Below, in pieces: positions 26,749 through 36,064 of a DNA stretch of 64,000 bases. Numbering within the stretch: the stretch's first letter is position 1; every line of letters starts with the position of its first letter. A program made the translations under genes and the position numbers. The DNA is from Caballeronia sordidicola (GTDB lineage Bacteria > Pseudomonadota > Gammaproteobacteria > Burkholderiales > Burkholderiaceae). Under the pieces are notes generated by a model. The model ran no database searches. It worked only from the letters and a program-made list of their open reading frames with translations, and was not told the DNA's origin. The stretch is from the NCBI RefSeq assembly GCF_001544455.2, contig NZ_FCOC02000008.1:1-64000 (forward strand), in the 5' to 3' direction.

Positions 26749-27417
26749 ATGGCCATTCATTTCGATCCAACCGTTCTCACCGGTTCCCTGCCCGCCCTGG
26801 CCGAAGGCTTCGCGACAACCATCGCCGTGTGGATTGGCGGCGTGATGATCGGCATGGCTATTGGCTTCGCCATCGCGATTCTGCAAATTTTCTGCGGCAA
26901 GTGGGTGCGCGGGTTCCTGCGCGCGTATATCGAGATTTTTCGCGGCACGCCATTTCTTGTACAACTTTTCGTGCTGTATTACGGCGGTCCGTCACTGGGG
27001 CTGTCGCTTGAACCGTTGACGGCCGGTATCGTGGGATTGGGCTTGTACGGCAGCGCGTATTTCGCTGAAGCATTTCGTTCGGGCTTTACTTCCGTGCCGC
27101 GCGGCCACATTGAAGCCGCGCAGTGTCTCGGCTTCACGCGGCTGCAAGTCATCATGCGCGTACAGTTGCCGCAGATGCTGGTGATCATCGTACCGGCGTT
27201 GACGAACCTAATTATCGTGCTGAGCAAGGAGACTGCCGTGCTGTCGGTTGTCACGGTGCCGGAGTTGACGTTCGTGCTAACGGGCATCGGCTCGGAAAAG
27301 TTTGCATTCGTCGAGACACTCCTCGCGCTGTGCGTGTGTTATCTCGTGCTCGTGGAAGCCGCTTCACGGGCGGGACAGTGGGTCGAACTGCGTGTCGGCC
27401 GATTCCTTGCACGATGA
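26749..27417 (+). CDS. Amino-acid ABC transporter permease 2
   Basis: A 222-residue HisM/HisQ-type permease. The ATG at 26749 follows the TAG of the first permease (26745-26747) by a single base, so translation is coupled; the longer open frame is a shadow of permease 1. It contains the EAA loop IEAAQCLGFTRLQVIMRVQL and the IFRGTPFLVQLFVLYYG segment. Confidence 0.88.
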   Translation: MAIHFDPTVLTGSLPALAEGFATTIAVWIGGVMIGMAIGFAIAILQIFCGKWVRGFLRAYIEIFRGTPFLVQLFVLYYGGPSLGLSLEPLTAGIVGLGLYGSAYFAEAFRSGFTSVPRGHIEAAQCLGFTRLQVIMRVQLPQMLVIIVPALTNLIIVLSKETAVLSVVTVPELTFVLTGIGSEKFAFVETLLALCVCYLVLVEAASRAGQWVELRVGRFLAR

Positions 27418-27457
27418 ATCCATGAACGGCAGCAACACACAACGCGAGTGCTGAATC

Positions 27458-28336
27458 ATGAAAAAACCGCTCAATGGCAACGCGCCGGCGCAAACCGAAT
27501 ATCTCGTCGATGCCCGGCATGTCGGCAAGCATTTCGGCACGCTCAAGGTGCTGGACGACGTATCGCTCGCCGTGCGCAAGTCGGAGGTGACGTGCATCAT
27601 CGGGCCATCGGGTTCAGGCAAGAGCACCTTGCTGCGATCGCTTGCGTTCCTGGAGGAATACAGCGAAGGCGAGATCTACATTGAGGGAGAATTGCTCGGC
27701 TACGTGACCGGACGCAACGGCAAGCGCGTGCGCGCACCGCAGGCCGAGATCAACCGCGTGCGCCGTAACGTGGGCATGGTGTTCCAGCAGTTCAACCTGT
27801 GGCCGCACATGACGGCCATGGAAAATGTCGCCGAAGCGCTCGTGCGGGTGCGCAAGCTGCCGAAGGCCGAAGCGCACAAACGCGCGCTAGCAATGCTCGA
27901 TAAAGTCGGCCTCGCCGATCGCGCGAACAATCACCCCGCGCGCCTTTCCGGCGGCCAGCAGCAGCGCGTGGCGATTGCCCGGGCGCTGGCAATGGAACCG
28001 CACATCATGCTCTTCGACGAACCCACGTCGGCGCTCGATCCCGAACTCGTTGGCGAAGTGCTGCAAGTCATGAAGAACCTCGCCAACGACGGCATGACCA
28101 TGGTCATCGTCACGCATGAAATGGGGTTTGCGGCGCAGGTGGCCGACACCGTCGTGTTTATCGATCATGGCAGGATTGCCGCGCACGGTTCGCCCGAGGA
28201 TGTGTTCCATAATGCGCAGCAACCGCGCCTTCGCCAGTTTCTGCAAAACTATCTCGACCGCAATGCATTCTGGGCGCGTCGCGAGGAAACCGCTCCGGGC
28301 GCCGTGCCGGTCGCGACCGAATCCAGCAGGATATGA
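27458..28336 (+). CDS. Amino-acid ABC transporter ATP-binding protein
   Basis: A 292-residue HisP/GlnQ-type ATPase. Walker A is [11 protein letters not shown] (about residues 48-58), the Q-loop is [12 protein letters not shown], the signature is [15 protein letters not shown] and Walker B is [16 protein letters not shown]-terminal extension of about 30 residues beyond the usual end is present. It energises import through the two permeases. Its stop overlaps the hutC start as ATGA, so regulator and transporter are made together. Confidence 0.9.
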   Translation: MKKPLNGNAPAQTEYLVDARHVGKHFGTLKVLDDVSLAVRKSEVTCIIGPSGSGKSTLLRSLAFLEEYSEGEIYIEGELLGYVTGRNGKRVRAPQAEINRVRRNVGMVFQQFNLWPHMTAMENVAEALVRVRKLPKAEAHKRALAMLDKVGLADRANNHPARLSGGQQQRVAIARALAMEPHIMLFDEPTSALDPELVGEVLQVMKNLANDGMTMVIVTHEMGFAAQVADTVVFIDHGRIAAHGSPEDVFHNAQQPRLRQFLQNYLDRNAFWARREETAPGAVPVATESSRI

Positions 28337-29115
28337 CGAACATGAATACGAACGGGCTTTCCAATCCAGCGCCGGCGCCCTCTGAGGCTGCCGCGCCGCT
28401 CGCACGCTACGAGCGCGTGAAGGAACATATCCGCACGCGCATTCTCTCCGGTGAATGGCGGCCGGGTGACCGGATTCCATCGGAGATGACGCTGGTCGGC
28501 GAACTGGGTGTGTCGCGCATGACCATCAACCGTGCATTGCGCGAGTTGACCGAGCAAGGTGTATTGACGCGCTTTTCGGGCGTCGGGACGTTCATTGCAG
28601 AAGAGAAGCCGCAATCCACGTTACTGATGATCGCGCACATAGGCGACGAGATCCGCGCCCGCGGTCACGAGTACGGTTACTCCATCATGCTCGCCGCGCG
28701 CGAGGCGGCCGCAAGCGATGTTTCCGCCGCGCTCGGTCTTGCGCCGGGCGCGTCCGTGTTTCATGTGGTGTGCGTGCATCGTGAAAACGGCGTGCCGGTG
28801 CAACTCGAAGACCGGTATGTGAACCCGGAAGTCGCACCGCATTTTCTCGAGCAGGATTTTTCGGCCGTGCGGCCGTCGGAGTATTTGTTCAACACCGTGC
28901 CGGCGCACGAGGTGGAGCATGTCGTGGATGCCGTGCTTCCATCACGCGCCGATGCAAAGCTGCTCGAGATCGGAGCCGATCAGCCGTGCCTGACACTGGT
29001 GCGCCGCACATGGGCCAACAACGTGGCGGTGACGTTCGCGCGCTTCGTGCATCCTGGCACGCGGTATCGGCTGGGATGCCGTTTCAGCAGCGACAGCATG
29101 CAGCGGCAGAGTTGA
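28333..29115 (+). CDS. hutC: GntR/HutC-family histidine utilisation repressor
   Basis: 260 residues. A GntR winged helix-turn-helix (about residues 24-90, with [15 protein letters not shown] and [13 protein letters not shown]) is followed by a UTRA effector domain to the C-terminus. HutC proteins repress histidine-utilisation genes and are released by urocanate. The gene is the last of the ABC operon and overlaps the ATPase gene by four bases. Perfect GTATATAC palindromes upstream of both divergent operons and of hutH are its likely targets, giving an autoregulated locus. Confidence 0.85.
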   Translation: MTNMNTNGLSNPAPAPSEAAAPLARYERVKEHIRTRILSGEWRPGDRIPSEMTLVGELGVSRMTINRALRELTEQGVLTRFSGVGTFIAEEKPQSTLLMIAHIGDEIRARGHEYGYSIMLAAREAAASDVSAALGLAPGASVFHVVCVHRENGVPVQLEDRYVNPEVAPHFLEQDFSAVRPSEYLFNTVPAHEVEHVVDAVLPSRADAKLLEIGADQPCLTLVRRTWANNVAVTFARFVHPGTRYRLGCRFSSDSMQRQS

Positions 29116-29134
29116 CCACGCATCTGCCGCTGCA
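29099..29134. terminator. Perfect 12-bp hairpin between convergent hutC and hutH
   Basis: Arms TGCAGCGGCAGA (29099-29110) and TCTGCCGCTGCA (29123-29134) are perfect complements over a 12-base loop that includes the hutC stop codon. It lies between two convergent genes and probably ends transcription in both directions, although no long T run follows on either strand. Confidence 0.55.
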
Positions 29135-29145
29135 AGGTGCAAAGC

Positions 29146-30675
29146 TTAAAGCACGCCGTGCGATGCGAATTGCAGCGGGCAGAATCCGGCAATCTTGCCG
29201 CTCGTGACCTGCTTCGCCACCGCCACAATGTCGGGCGCGAAGTAATGATCGAGTTCGTAGTGCTCCACGTCGGTGCGAATGGACTGCATGACGGGCTGCA
29301 GACGCGGGCTCGTGAGATGCGGAGCGCGCAGGTCCACGCCTTGTGCCGCCGCGAGCAGTTCGATTGCGAGAATATGCGTGACGTTCTCGGCAATATCGCC
29401 AAGCTTGCGGGCCGCGAACGTTGCCATGGAGACGTGATCTTCCTGGTTCGCCGAGGTCGGCAACGAGTCGACCGAAGCCGGATGCGCGTAGGTCTTGTTC
29501 TCCGACGCAAGCGCCGCCGCCGTCACGTGCGCGATCATGAAACCCGAGTTCACGCCGCCATCGCGAACCAGAAAAGGCGGCAGGCCAGAGAGCGTGGCGT
29601 CGATCAACAATGCAATCCGGCGTTCCGCCAATGCGCCGATTTCCGCTGCGGCAATGGCGAGGTTGTCGGCCGCGAACGCGACCGGTTCCGCGTGAAAGTT
29701 GCCGCCTGAAAGCACTTCGCCGGTGTCCGGGAAAATCAGCGGATTGTCCGATACGGCGTTCGCTTCGATCAGCAACACATTGCCGGCGTGACGGATCTGG
29801 TCGAGGCATGCGCCCATGACTTGCGGCTGGCATCGCAGGCTGTAGGGGTCCTGAACCTTGTCGCAATCCTGATGCGACAGGTTGATGTCCGAACCGTCCA
29901 GCAACGTGCGATAGGCAGCCGCTGCATCGATCTGGCCTTGATGGCCGCGCAACGCGTGAATGCGGGCGTCGAAGGGAACGACAGAACCCATGGCGGCGTC
30001 CACCGACAACGCGCCCGACACCAATCCCGTGCGATACAGGTCTTCGATTGCGAACATGTTGTACAACGCAAGCGCTGTGGATGCCTGCGTGCCGTTGAGC
30101 AGCGCGAGCCCTTCCTTTGCTTGCAGCGTCAGCGGCGCGAGTCCCACCGACTTGAGGCCGTCGAGCGCGGGGGCAATTTTTCCATCGAGAAACACTTCGC
30201 CGATACCCATCAGGACGCCCGACATATGCGCGAGCGGCGCAAGGTCGCCCGATGCGCCAACCGACCCTTTGACAGGAATGACAGGCAGCACGTCCGCGTT
30301 GAACAGCGTGATCATGGCGTCCATCACCTTGCGGCGAATGCCGGAGTGACCGCGCCCGAGGCTCGACAATTTCAGCGCCATCAACAGGCGTACAACGGGC
30401 GGCGACATGGGCTCGCCTACCCCGACCGCGTGCGATAAAACCAGATTGCGCTGCAGGAGTTCAAGCTGGTCGGCGGGAATATGGGTGTTGGCGAGGCGCC
30501 CGAAACCCGTGTTGATGCCGTAGGCCGGCAAACCTTTCGCGGCGATCTCCTCGACCGCTTTCGCGCTGGCGTCGATAGCCGCGTGGCTTGCGGCATCGAG
30601 TTCCAGCTGGACGCGCTCACGGGCGATCTGGCGCAGTTGCGGGAGAGTGAGTTTGCCGGGGGTTAGCTTGATCAT
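29146..30675 (-). CDS. hutH: Histidine ammonia-lyase
   Basis: 509 residues, standard HutH length. The self-cyclising MIO triad Ala-Ser-Gly is at residues 141-143 within [15 protein letters not shown]53 (AYGINTGFG) and H82 ([12 protein letters not shown]) match known catalytic positions. [14 protein letters not shown] is the HutH-specific C-terminal signature. The enzyme converts histidine to urocanate and ammonia. It stands alone: hutU, hutI, hutF and hutG are not in the window, so urocanate must be handled elsewhere. Upstream lie three TATAC-type palindromes suited to HutC. Related family members (ergothionase, aromatic ammonia-lyases) are alternatives, but the motifs favour histidine. Confidence 0.88.
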   Translation of the reverse strand: MIKLTPGKLTLPQLRQIARERVQLELDAASHAAIDASAKAVEEIAAKGLPAYGINTGFGRLANTHIPADQLELLQRNLVLSHAVGVGEPMSPPVVRLLMALKLSSLGRGHSGIRRKVMDAMITLFNADVLPVIPVKGSVGASGDLAPLAHMSGVLMGIGEVFLDGKIAPALDGLKSVGLAPLTLQAKEGLALLNGTQASTALALYNMFAIEDLYRTGLVSGALSVDAAMGSVVPFDARIHALRGHQGQIDAAAAYRTLLDGSDINLSHQDCDKVQDPYSLRCQPQVMGACLDQIRHAGNVLLIEANAVSDNPLIFPDTGEVLSGGNFHAEPVAFAADNLAIAAAEIGALAERRIALLIDATLSGLPPFLVRDGGVNSGFMIAHVTAAALASENKTYAHPASVDSLPTSANQEDHVSMATFAARKLGDIAENVTHILAIELLAAAQGVDLRAPHLTSPRLQPVMQSIRTDVEHYELDHYFAPDIVAVAKQVTSGKIAGFCPLQFASHGVL

Positions 30676-30721
30676 CGGTTGTCCTTGGGCTGTGAGGCTG
30701 CGCGTTTTCGCGCAAGGCTAT

Positions 30722-30735
30722 CTTGTCTATACAAG
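30722..30735. promoter_or_regulatory. HutC operator, CTTGTCTATACAAG
   Basis: The five-base arms CTTGT and ACAAG are perfect inverted repeats around CTAT. This closely resembles published HutC sites with CTTGTA...TACAAG arms. It is the strongest match in the window and lies 47 bases upstream of the hutH start. Confidence 0.7.
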
Positions 30736-30767
30736 AGCATACCCGCGAGTCTAGGACAACAAAATCG

Positions 30768-30775
30768 GTATATAC
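30768..30775. promoter_or_regulatory. HutC-like operator, GTATATACAAG context
   Basis: A GTATATAC core followed by AAG, giving one full TACAAG half-site. It is identical in its core to the three sites between the divergent operons at 24868-25103. Confidence 0.6.
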
Positions 30776-30932
30776 AAGTACTTTTTAGATTCGGGCTACG
30801 TGAAAGCGGCGGGAAATTTTGGCTCGCGGCGGCCGTACTGGGGCTTTGCGCATAAAAGGTGGAAATAAAATCGAATCGTGAAATTTTAAACCCTGGCATC
30901 CGCTCCGCTCATTCCGTGTCATGAAATTTCCT

Positions 30933-30940
30933 GTCTATAC
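30933..30940. promoter_or_regulatory. HutC-like site, CTGTCTATACCG
   Basis: An imperfect copy (GTCTATAC) with the same CTG...CCG flanks as the site at 24974-24981. It is far from the hutH start and may be an auxiliary site. Confidence 0.4.
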
Positions 30941-31018
30941 CGCGTGAGTGCCACGGCAACTGCGGCAACGCGGTTCAACGTCAGAATTCGCGAAGTTGGC
31001 TTCCAGATGCATTGAACT

Positions 31019-31657
31019 TCATATGCCCGCTTTGTGCGCCGCAAAAATCAGCCGCAGCCCCAGCAAGGCGACCGCCGTCGCGGCAACGCGATCCACCCAT
31101 TTCTTCCCACGCAGATAAACCTCACGCGGACGACGGCTCGAAAAACACAATGCAACGATGGTGTACCAGCCAGCCTCGATTCCGAAAAGCATGGGAGGCA
31201 GAACGAGATAGCACCAGAGCGGCGGATGTTGGGGTAAGAGCGCCGCGAAAATACTGCCATACCAGATGGCGGTCTTCGGATTGCTGAGTTGCGTGGTGAG
31301 TCCAATCAAGAACGACTTGCGCAGGTTCCGGTTCTGCGCAGAACGCGCCTGGTCCACCGATAACGGACTTGATGCACCACGCCAGATATTGAACGCGATA
31401 TAGATCAGATAAAGGCCGCCGGCAATTTTCAAGGCCACGTAAAGCCACTCGACCGCCGACAGCAGCGTATACAAACCCGCAAGCGCGATGCCGCTAAAGA
31501 AGACTCCGCCCACGCCCATGCCGAGCGCGGTAGCGAGTCCATCGGCGCGAGACAGGCCGATTGCGTTGCGCGCGACCAGTACAAAGCTCGGACCTGGGCT
31601 CATGGCGCCCATCAATATTGCAGCGAGAATGGCAAGAACGGCGGCTGATGCGGTCAT
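31019..31657 (-). CDS. LysE/RhtB-family amino-acid exporter
   Basis: A 212-residue, six-helix inner-membrane exporter. The opening GAMSPGPSFVLVARNAI segment is the LysE/RhtB signature, and a central PKTAIWYGSIFAALLP follows. The start at 31657 has an AGGAG site eight bases upstream; longer open frames are not family-like. It exports an amino acid or derivative. Being beside hutH, it could relieve build-up of a histidine-related compound, but no HutC-like site precedes it, so the link is weak. Confidence 0.85.
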   Translation of the reverse strand: MTASAAVLAILAAILMGAMSPGPSFVLVARNAIGLSRADGLATALGMGVGGVFFSGIALAGLYTLLSAVEWLYVALKIAGGLYLIYIAFNIWRGASSPLSVDQARSAQNRNLRKSFLIGLTTQLSNPKTAIWYGSIFAALLPQHPPLWCYLVLPPMLFGIEAGWYTIVALCFSSRRPREVYLRGKKWVDRVAATAVALLGLRLIFAAHKAGI

Positions 31658-31787
31658 CGGCGAAGCTCCTTTTTGCGAGCGGCGAAGCGTTTTCGAGATC
31701 ATGAAAATAACACGGTAACGCAGGCTGATCCAGCGCTCGCGCAACGCCTCAACGGTATTTTGAAATCGAGTCGAATCCGATGCAGCC

Positions 31788-32657
31788 CTAACGAAGCGTC
31801 GTACCGTTCAACGTGATCTGCCTGACCGCGCTCGATTGCAGATTCCACTTCACGGCAATCGCGGCGTACGTCCCGTTGGCGATCAACGTATTGAGCGCGC
31901 CGAGCACGGCGTCGCGCAATCTCGCATTCGACTTCGCGAACGCAATGCCTTCGGGCGATGTCGCAAACGGTTCACCGATCGGCTTGTACGTATTCGGCTC
32001 AAGCTTCATGACGTACGGCAGGGTTTCGCTGCCCTGCACGCCTGCTGCAATCCGGCCCTGCTTGAGCTGCAGACGCGCCGCGGATGTGTCCTCGGTTCCC
32101 GCCACGTCTATTGCGGCCTTGCTCGCGCCTTCGCAATGTTTCGCGCTCCATGCGGTGGTATCGGCGGGGAAGGATGTGCTGCGGCTCGTTCCGACCGGTT
32201 TGCCGCAAAGATCCGTGGCCTGCCTGATCTCGTTTGCACGCGACGCGAGGATATAAAACTGCGCGCCCGAATTCAGGTAGTCCAGAAAATCCGCTGTATC
32301 GCGACGACCCGGGACATCGCTTAAACCGCTCAGGATCATATCGACACGACCCGTCGCCAGCGACGGCAACAATTGTTCGAACGCCGACTCCTGCCAGTCG
32401 AGCTTCACACCCAGTTGCTTTGCAATCGCGTTGCCAAGATCAATGTCGAAACCGACCAGATCGCCGCTCTCTGGATCCTTGTATTCCATCGGCGGATAGA
32501 TGGAATTCACCGCGACCTTGATCACCTTCGACTTCATGATTGCATCGGGCAAGGCCTGCGCGTTCGCGCCGCTTGCGAACAGACACGTCAACAGACACGC
32601 CGACAGGCACACGGTCATCAGGTTGGAAACGGCACGCATCGGGTTCAGCTTTTTCAT
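31788..32657 (-). CDS. Orphan ABC transporter substrate-binding protein (amino-acid type)
   Basis: A 289-residue class 3 solute-binding protein. The signal peptide (MKKLNPMRA then LMTVCLSACLLTCLFASGANA) is probably cleaved near residue 33. The mature part has KVIKVAVNSIYPPMEY and LVGFDIDLGNAIAKQLGVK. No permease or ATPase gene is adjacent. It follows the MmgE/PrpD gene by 68 bases and is probably the last gene of that operon. It may feed a transporter encoded elsewhere, or deliver the compound acted on by the operon enzymes. Confidence 0.83.
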   Translation of the reverse strand: MKKLNPMRAVSNLMTVCLSACLLTCLFASGANAQALPDAIMKSKVIKVAVNSIYPPMEYKDPESGDLVGFDIDLGNAIAKQLGVKLDWQESAFEQLLPSLATGRVDMILSGLSDVPGRRDTADFLDYLNSGAQFYILASRANEIRQATDLCGKPVGTSRSTSFPADTTAWSAKHCEGASKAAIDVAGTEDTSAARLQLKQGRIAAGVQGSETLPYVMKLEPNTYKPIGEPFATSPEGIAFAKSNARLRDAVLGALNTLIANGTYAAIAVKWNLQSSAVRQITLNGTTLR

Positions 32658-32725
32658 GGAAGTCACCCCTGGATGAAAGGTCTGGTTGAGTCGGATGTCG
32701 CGCTTTGATATGGCGAGGTGCGTGC

Positions 32726-34120
32726 CTAACGCAGTACAGGGCGCGCGTCCGCGTTGCCGTCGAGCCACTGCGCGAGCGTTCGTGCATCGGCGAGATGGTC
32801 GAGATCGAGCACCGCGGTTTCAATCGCGTTGATCGATGCTTCGGGAAGCGTCAGGCTCGCCAGCGCGCGGAACTTCGCAGCCAGGTCTGCATCGGAAACG
32901 GGGTTGCGCGGGTCGCCACGCGGCACGTTGACCTGTTGCGAACGCGGCTCGGCGCCGGACATGGCGAGCGTGATGATCGGCTCGTCCAAATCCGACATGG
33001 CGGGATCGATCTCGAGCGTGATACGTTGCATGGCGGCTGCAATGCGAGGGTCGCGACGCTGTGCATCGAGGTACGCGCCTATGCCCGCGTGACCGTTGAC
33101 CAGCACCGTGGCGATAGCATATGGCAAGCTCATCTGCGCCGACGCGAGCGTGTTCAGGTCACGTCCACCGCACATCTGATTCACGAAGGCGCTCAGGCTG
33201 ACATGCACGCCGGTCAGGTTGTCCAGGTCCGCCGCTCGCCCCTGCAAGAGTTCCAGCGTGGCATCAATGGCCGCATGCGTGCTTCGGCACGCGGCGTGCG
33301 GTTTGATCGAACAGCGCATTAGCTTCCACACAATGCCGAGATCCGCGAGCAAGGCGTCGGGTTGCTGCGTATTGCGTGCGAAGGCGTTGAAAAAACCGCC
33401 CCATACATCCTCGAAAATCTGCTTTGGACCACTGATATTCTCTCGCGCGAGCAATGCGGCAAGCAATCCGCCCTCTGCCGCGCGGCCCGTATGCATGCGT
33501 TTTGTCTGCGATGCATCATGGATGAAGCCCCACAATCCGCCGCTGAAACTTCCGGCGTGGCCGAGTGCTGCTGCAATCCCGGTGGCATCGAGGCCAAGCA
33601 GACGCGCGCTCGTAGCAGCCGCGCCGAACACGCCACACGTCATGGTGGAATGCCAGCCGGTGTTGTTATGCGGCGAATATCCTCCGCATGCTTCGAGCAC
33701 GCGGCGGCCGACGTCATAGCCAATCACCACTGCTGTCAGGAATTCTCGCCCCGATACTGGCCGCCCGGTGCAGGCAAGCGCGGCGAATGCCGCGGGCAGT
33801 ACAACCGCGCCCGAATGATCGCAACCGCCGGCGTCATCGAGTTCGAGGGCATGGGCCGCAACGCCGTTGACGAAGGCGGCGTCGCGTGCGTTGAAGCTCG
33901 AGGACGTACCCCATGCGCGCACATGGCCCACGCTTCCCATGCTCATTACTGCACGCGTGCTGCGCGCTTCAACTGCCGCAGCGCCACCCAACGCGGCGCC
34001 AAGCGTATCGAGGATATGGCGCTTTGCTTTATGCACGACGGCGTCTGGCAGCGAGTCGCCTGAAGTCTCGCCGATAAAATCCGCCAGTCTCTGCGACAAG
34101 GTCGATTCGCGCGTGTTCAT
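32726..34120 (-). CDS. MmgE/PrpD family protein
   Basis: A 464-residue protein of the MmgE/PrpD fold (2-methylcitrate dehydratase, cis-aconitate decarboxylase and iminodisuccinate epimerase relatives). The N-terminal helical domain has KAKRHILDTLGAALGG, then HALELDDAGGCDHSG and GYDVGRRVLEACGGY, and the C-terminal swivel domain follows. The ATG at 34120 overlaps the preceding deacetylase-fold gene by ATGA. The substrate is unknown. The operon context (two PuuE-like proteins and a binding protein) argues against the propionate pathway. Confidence 0.83.
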   Translation of the reverse strand: MNTRESTLSQRLADFIGETSGDSLPDAVVHKAKRHILDTLGAALGGAAAVEARSTRAVMSMGSVGHVRAWGTSSSFNARDAAFVNGVAAHALELDDAGGCDHSGAVVLPAAFAALACTGRPVSGREFLTAVVIGYDVGRRVLEACGGYSPHNNTGWHSTMTCGVFGAAATSARLLGLDATGIAAALGHAGSFSGGLWGFIHDASQTKRMHTGRAAEGGLLAALLARENISGPKQIFEDVWGGFFNAFARNTQQPDALLADLGIVWKLMRCSIKPHAACRSTHAAIDATLELLQGRAADLDNLTGVHVSLSAFVNQMCGGRDLNTLASAQMSLPYAIATVLVNGHAGIGAYLDAQRRDPRIAAAMQRITLEIDPAMSDLDEPIITLAMSGAEPRSQQVNVPRGDPRNPVSDADLAAKFRALASLTLPEASINAIETAVLDLDHLADARTLAQWLDGNADARPVLR

Positions 34121-35037
34121 GCGTGCTCCTGCCAGTGCCGTGCATACACCTCGACCGGATGACCGGGCTCGTTGCTCGTAACGCGCTCGCGCCACCACGC
34201 GGCCATCTCCGCCCCGGTCGCAATCCAGACATCGTTGTGCGAGCGGATATGGGCGAGCAGTTCGCGCAGTACGTCAATGCGCCCCGCCGTGCCGATAATT
34301 TCCGGATGAAGCCTCAGCACAAAGCACAATCCAAAACGATGAAACGCCGCGAAGTCATGCTTCCAGTTAGCAAGCACTTCACGATAAGACGGAATACGCG
34401 GCTGCCCGACAGGCACCGCCGGCGAGAGGTTGTACGCGAAGTAAGGTTCGTCTTCGAGTTCGTAGTGCAGGGGCAATTCAACAAGCGGCGGCTTGGTCAG
34501 CACGGCATTCGTATCCGGCAGATGGAGGTAAGGAAGATCGTCGCCGCGCCAGGACGACGACCATGTGACGCCTTCGTCCCGTAGAAAGTCCGTGAAGCCC
34601 GGCGCCCAGTTTCCAGTGAACGAGCGAAAGCCTTCAGCACGGCGGCCGGTGACGTGTTCAAGCGCGGCTTGCCCTCGCGTGAAGACATCCTTTTGCTGGC
34701 CGAGCGTGAGCGCATCGAAGTTTTCGCACACGTAACCGATATTGCCGATCTCGTGTTTCTGCCCTGCTATCCGGGCAAGCAGTTCCGAATGCGTCTCGGC
34801 CACGCGGCCCGGCACGAACCAGCTTGAACGGACATCAAATTCTTCCAGCGCACCGAGCACGCGATCCACGCCGCGTTTCGCGCCATAACGCCATACCGAC
34901 AGCGATTTTTCCCGGCCCGCAATGCGTGGCTCCTGCATAAGGATGCCGTGTTCATCGTTGAAATCGACCGTGACGACCACGGCGCTTCGCGCATCCTGCG
35001 GCCAGCGCGAAGGGTGTTCTGCCTGTTTCTCCTGCAT
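34117..35037 (-). CDS. Polysaccharide deacetylase-fold protein, PuuE-like, metal site altered
   Basis: A 306-residue NodB-homology protein of the PuuE/allantoinase-like group. At the position where its neighbour has HEIGYHGYKHE this protein has HEIGNIGYVCE, so both histidines of the HxxxH metal motif are lost (isoleucine and cysteine instead). The first aspartate region reads TVDFNDEHG. Metal-independent PuuE-type hydrolases exist, so it may be active or may be a non-catalytic partner. It starts three bases after the paralogue stop and overlaps the MmgE/PrpD gene by four bases. Confidence 0.78.
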   Translation of the reverse strand: MQEKQAEHPSRWPQDARSAVVVTVDFNDEHGILMQEPRIAGREKSLSVWRYGAKRGVDRVLGALEEFDVRSSWFVPGRVAETHSELLARIAGQKHEIGNIGYVCENFDALTLGQQKDVFTRGQAALEHVTGRRAEGFRSFTGNWAPGFTDFLRDEGVTWSSSWRGDDLPYLHLPDTNAVLTKPPLVELPLHYELEDEPYFAYNLSPAVPVGQPRIPSYREVLANWKHDFAAFHRFGLCFVLRLHPEIIGTAGRIDVLRELLAHIRSHNDVWIATGAEMAAWWRERVTSNEPGHPVEVYARHWQEHA

Positions 35038-35040
35038 CGC

Positions 35041-35910
35041 TCAGGCCTCCTTCGGATTCATGGGTGCGTACTCGTCGTGCCACCATTGCGCCACATCGCG
35101 GCACGTGGAGAACCACACGTCGCCTTTCGCGTGCATGTGATCGAGCAGGCTCTCAAGCAGCGCAATGCGCCCCGGCTTGCCCGAGACCTTCGGATGAAAC
35201 AGCGTGGTCAGACACAGTCCGTCGCGATGCGAACCGTCGAACTCACGGCGCCAGTTGTCGAGCGTGGTGTCGTAGCTGGCAATGCGATCCAGGCTCGCCG
35301 GGAAGTTCGGATTGCGGTGATACGCAAGCGACGCATAGTCGTCCATCTCCCAGCGCCCGGGGATCTCGACCAGGGGCGTACCGCCGCGTTGCGCGGGAAG
35401 GAAGTAAGGACGATCGTCGCCGCGCATGGAGCTCGAATAGCGCACGCCGGCTTCCATCAGTACGCCGATAGTGTCAGGCCCCCAGTCGCCCGAGGGCGTG
35501 CGGAAACCGACCGGGCGCATGCCGAGATATTTGTCGAAGACTTGCGCCGAGCGTTCCATCACCGCGCGCTGTGCATCGCGGTCGAGCGTCCAGAATGCTT
35601 CATGCTTGTAGCCGTGATAGCCGATCTCATGACCGCCTTCCAGGATCGCCGCGCATTGTGTCGGCCAGTTCTCGAGGACCCACGCGGGCACGAAGAACGT
35701 GGCGGGTACGTTGCGTTCCGCGAGCATGCCGAGCAAACGGCCCAAGGCGCGCCACGGGCCGTAACTGCCGAGCGTGAAATACGCCGGGTTGTTCCAGATC
35801 GAACCGTCGAGCATGGCGTCGCCAGTGGGACCATCGAGATCGAAAGCGAGTGCGAAGCAGGATCGCTTTCCATCGGGCCAGCGTGGTCTGTCGAGATCAG
35901 TTGCCGGCAT
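35041..35910 (-). CDS. Polysaccharide deacetylase-fold protein, PuuE-like
   Basis: A 289-residue NodB-homology protein. FALAFDLDGPTGD (about residues 18-30) carries the first aspartates, HEIGYHGYKHE the HxxxH metal motif, and FRTPSGDWGPDT and TTLFHPKVSGKPGR later conserved elements. There is no signal peptide, so cell-wall deacetylation is unlikely and a cytoplasmic C-N hydrolase of the PuuE type is favoured. It is the first gene of a four-gene leftward operon, divergent from the LysR gene at 36092. Confidence 0.8.
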   Translation of the reverse strand: MPATDLDRPRWPDGKRSCFALAFDLDGPTGDAMLDGSIWNNPAYFTLGSYGPWRALGRLLGMLAERNVPATFFVPAWVLENWPTQCAAILEGGHEIGYHGYKHEAFWTLDRDAQRAVMERSAQVFDKYLGMRPVGFRTPSGDWGPDTIGVLMEAGVRYSSSMRGDDRPYFLPAQRGGTPLVEIPGRWEMDDYASLAYHRNPNFPASLDRIASYDTTLDNWRREFDGSHRDGLCLTTLFHPKVSGKPGRIALLESLLDHMHAKGDVWFSTCRDVAQWWHDEYAPMNPKEA

Positions 35911-36064
35911 TGATGAACGCCTTCTGGTCTGAGTGTTGACTCATGCGAAATCTCCACGGAACTGATGATTTGCAGCGGTGGCTAGCGATCAAAAACGCAA
36001 AGCGGCCCACGCCATTCCACCGATTTTATGAACGCCAATTTCTGGCCCACCAACGGTAAAATCT

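Larger units (their letters stand above)
30676..31018. promoter_or_regulatory. hutH control region with three HutC-like sites
   Basis: 343 bases without a gene between hutH (leftward) and the end of the LysE-family gene. Three palindromic sites, annotated separately, lie 47, 93 and 258 bases upstream of the hutH start. The first 120 bases upstream of hutH are AT-richer, as expected for a promoter. Confidence 0.65.

Noticed and set aside
29146..30675. Ergothionase or aromatic ammonia-lyase instead of histidine ammonia-lyase
   Set aside because: The HutH-specific [14 protein letters not shown] segment, H82 and Y53 and linked hutC favour histidine; the alternative stays possible but weaker.
35041..35910. 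Cell-wall polysaccharide deacetylase
   Set aside because: No signal peptide or membrane anchor and a catabolic operon context; the PuuE-like cytoplasmic group fits better.
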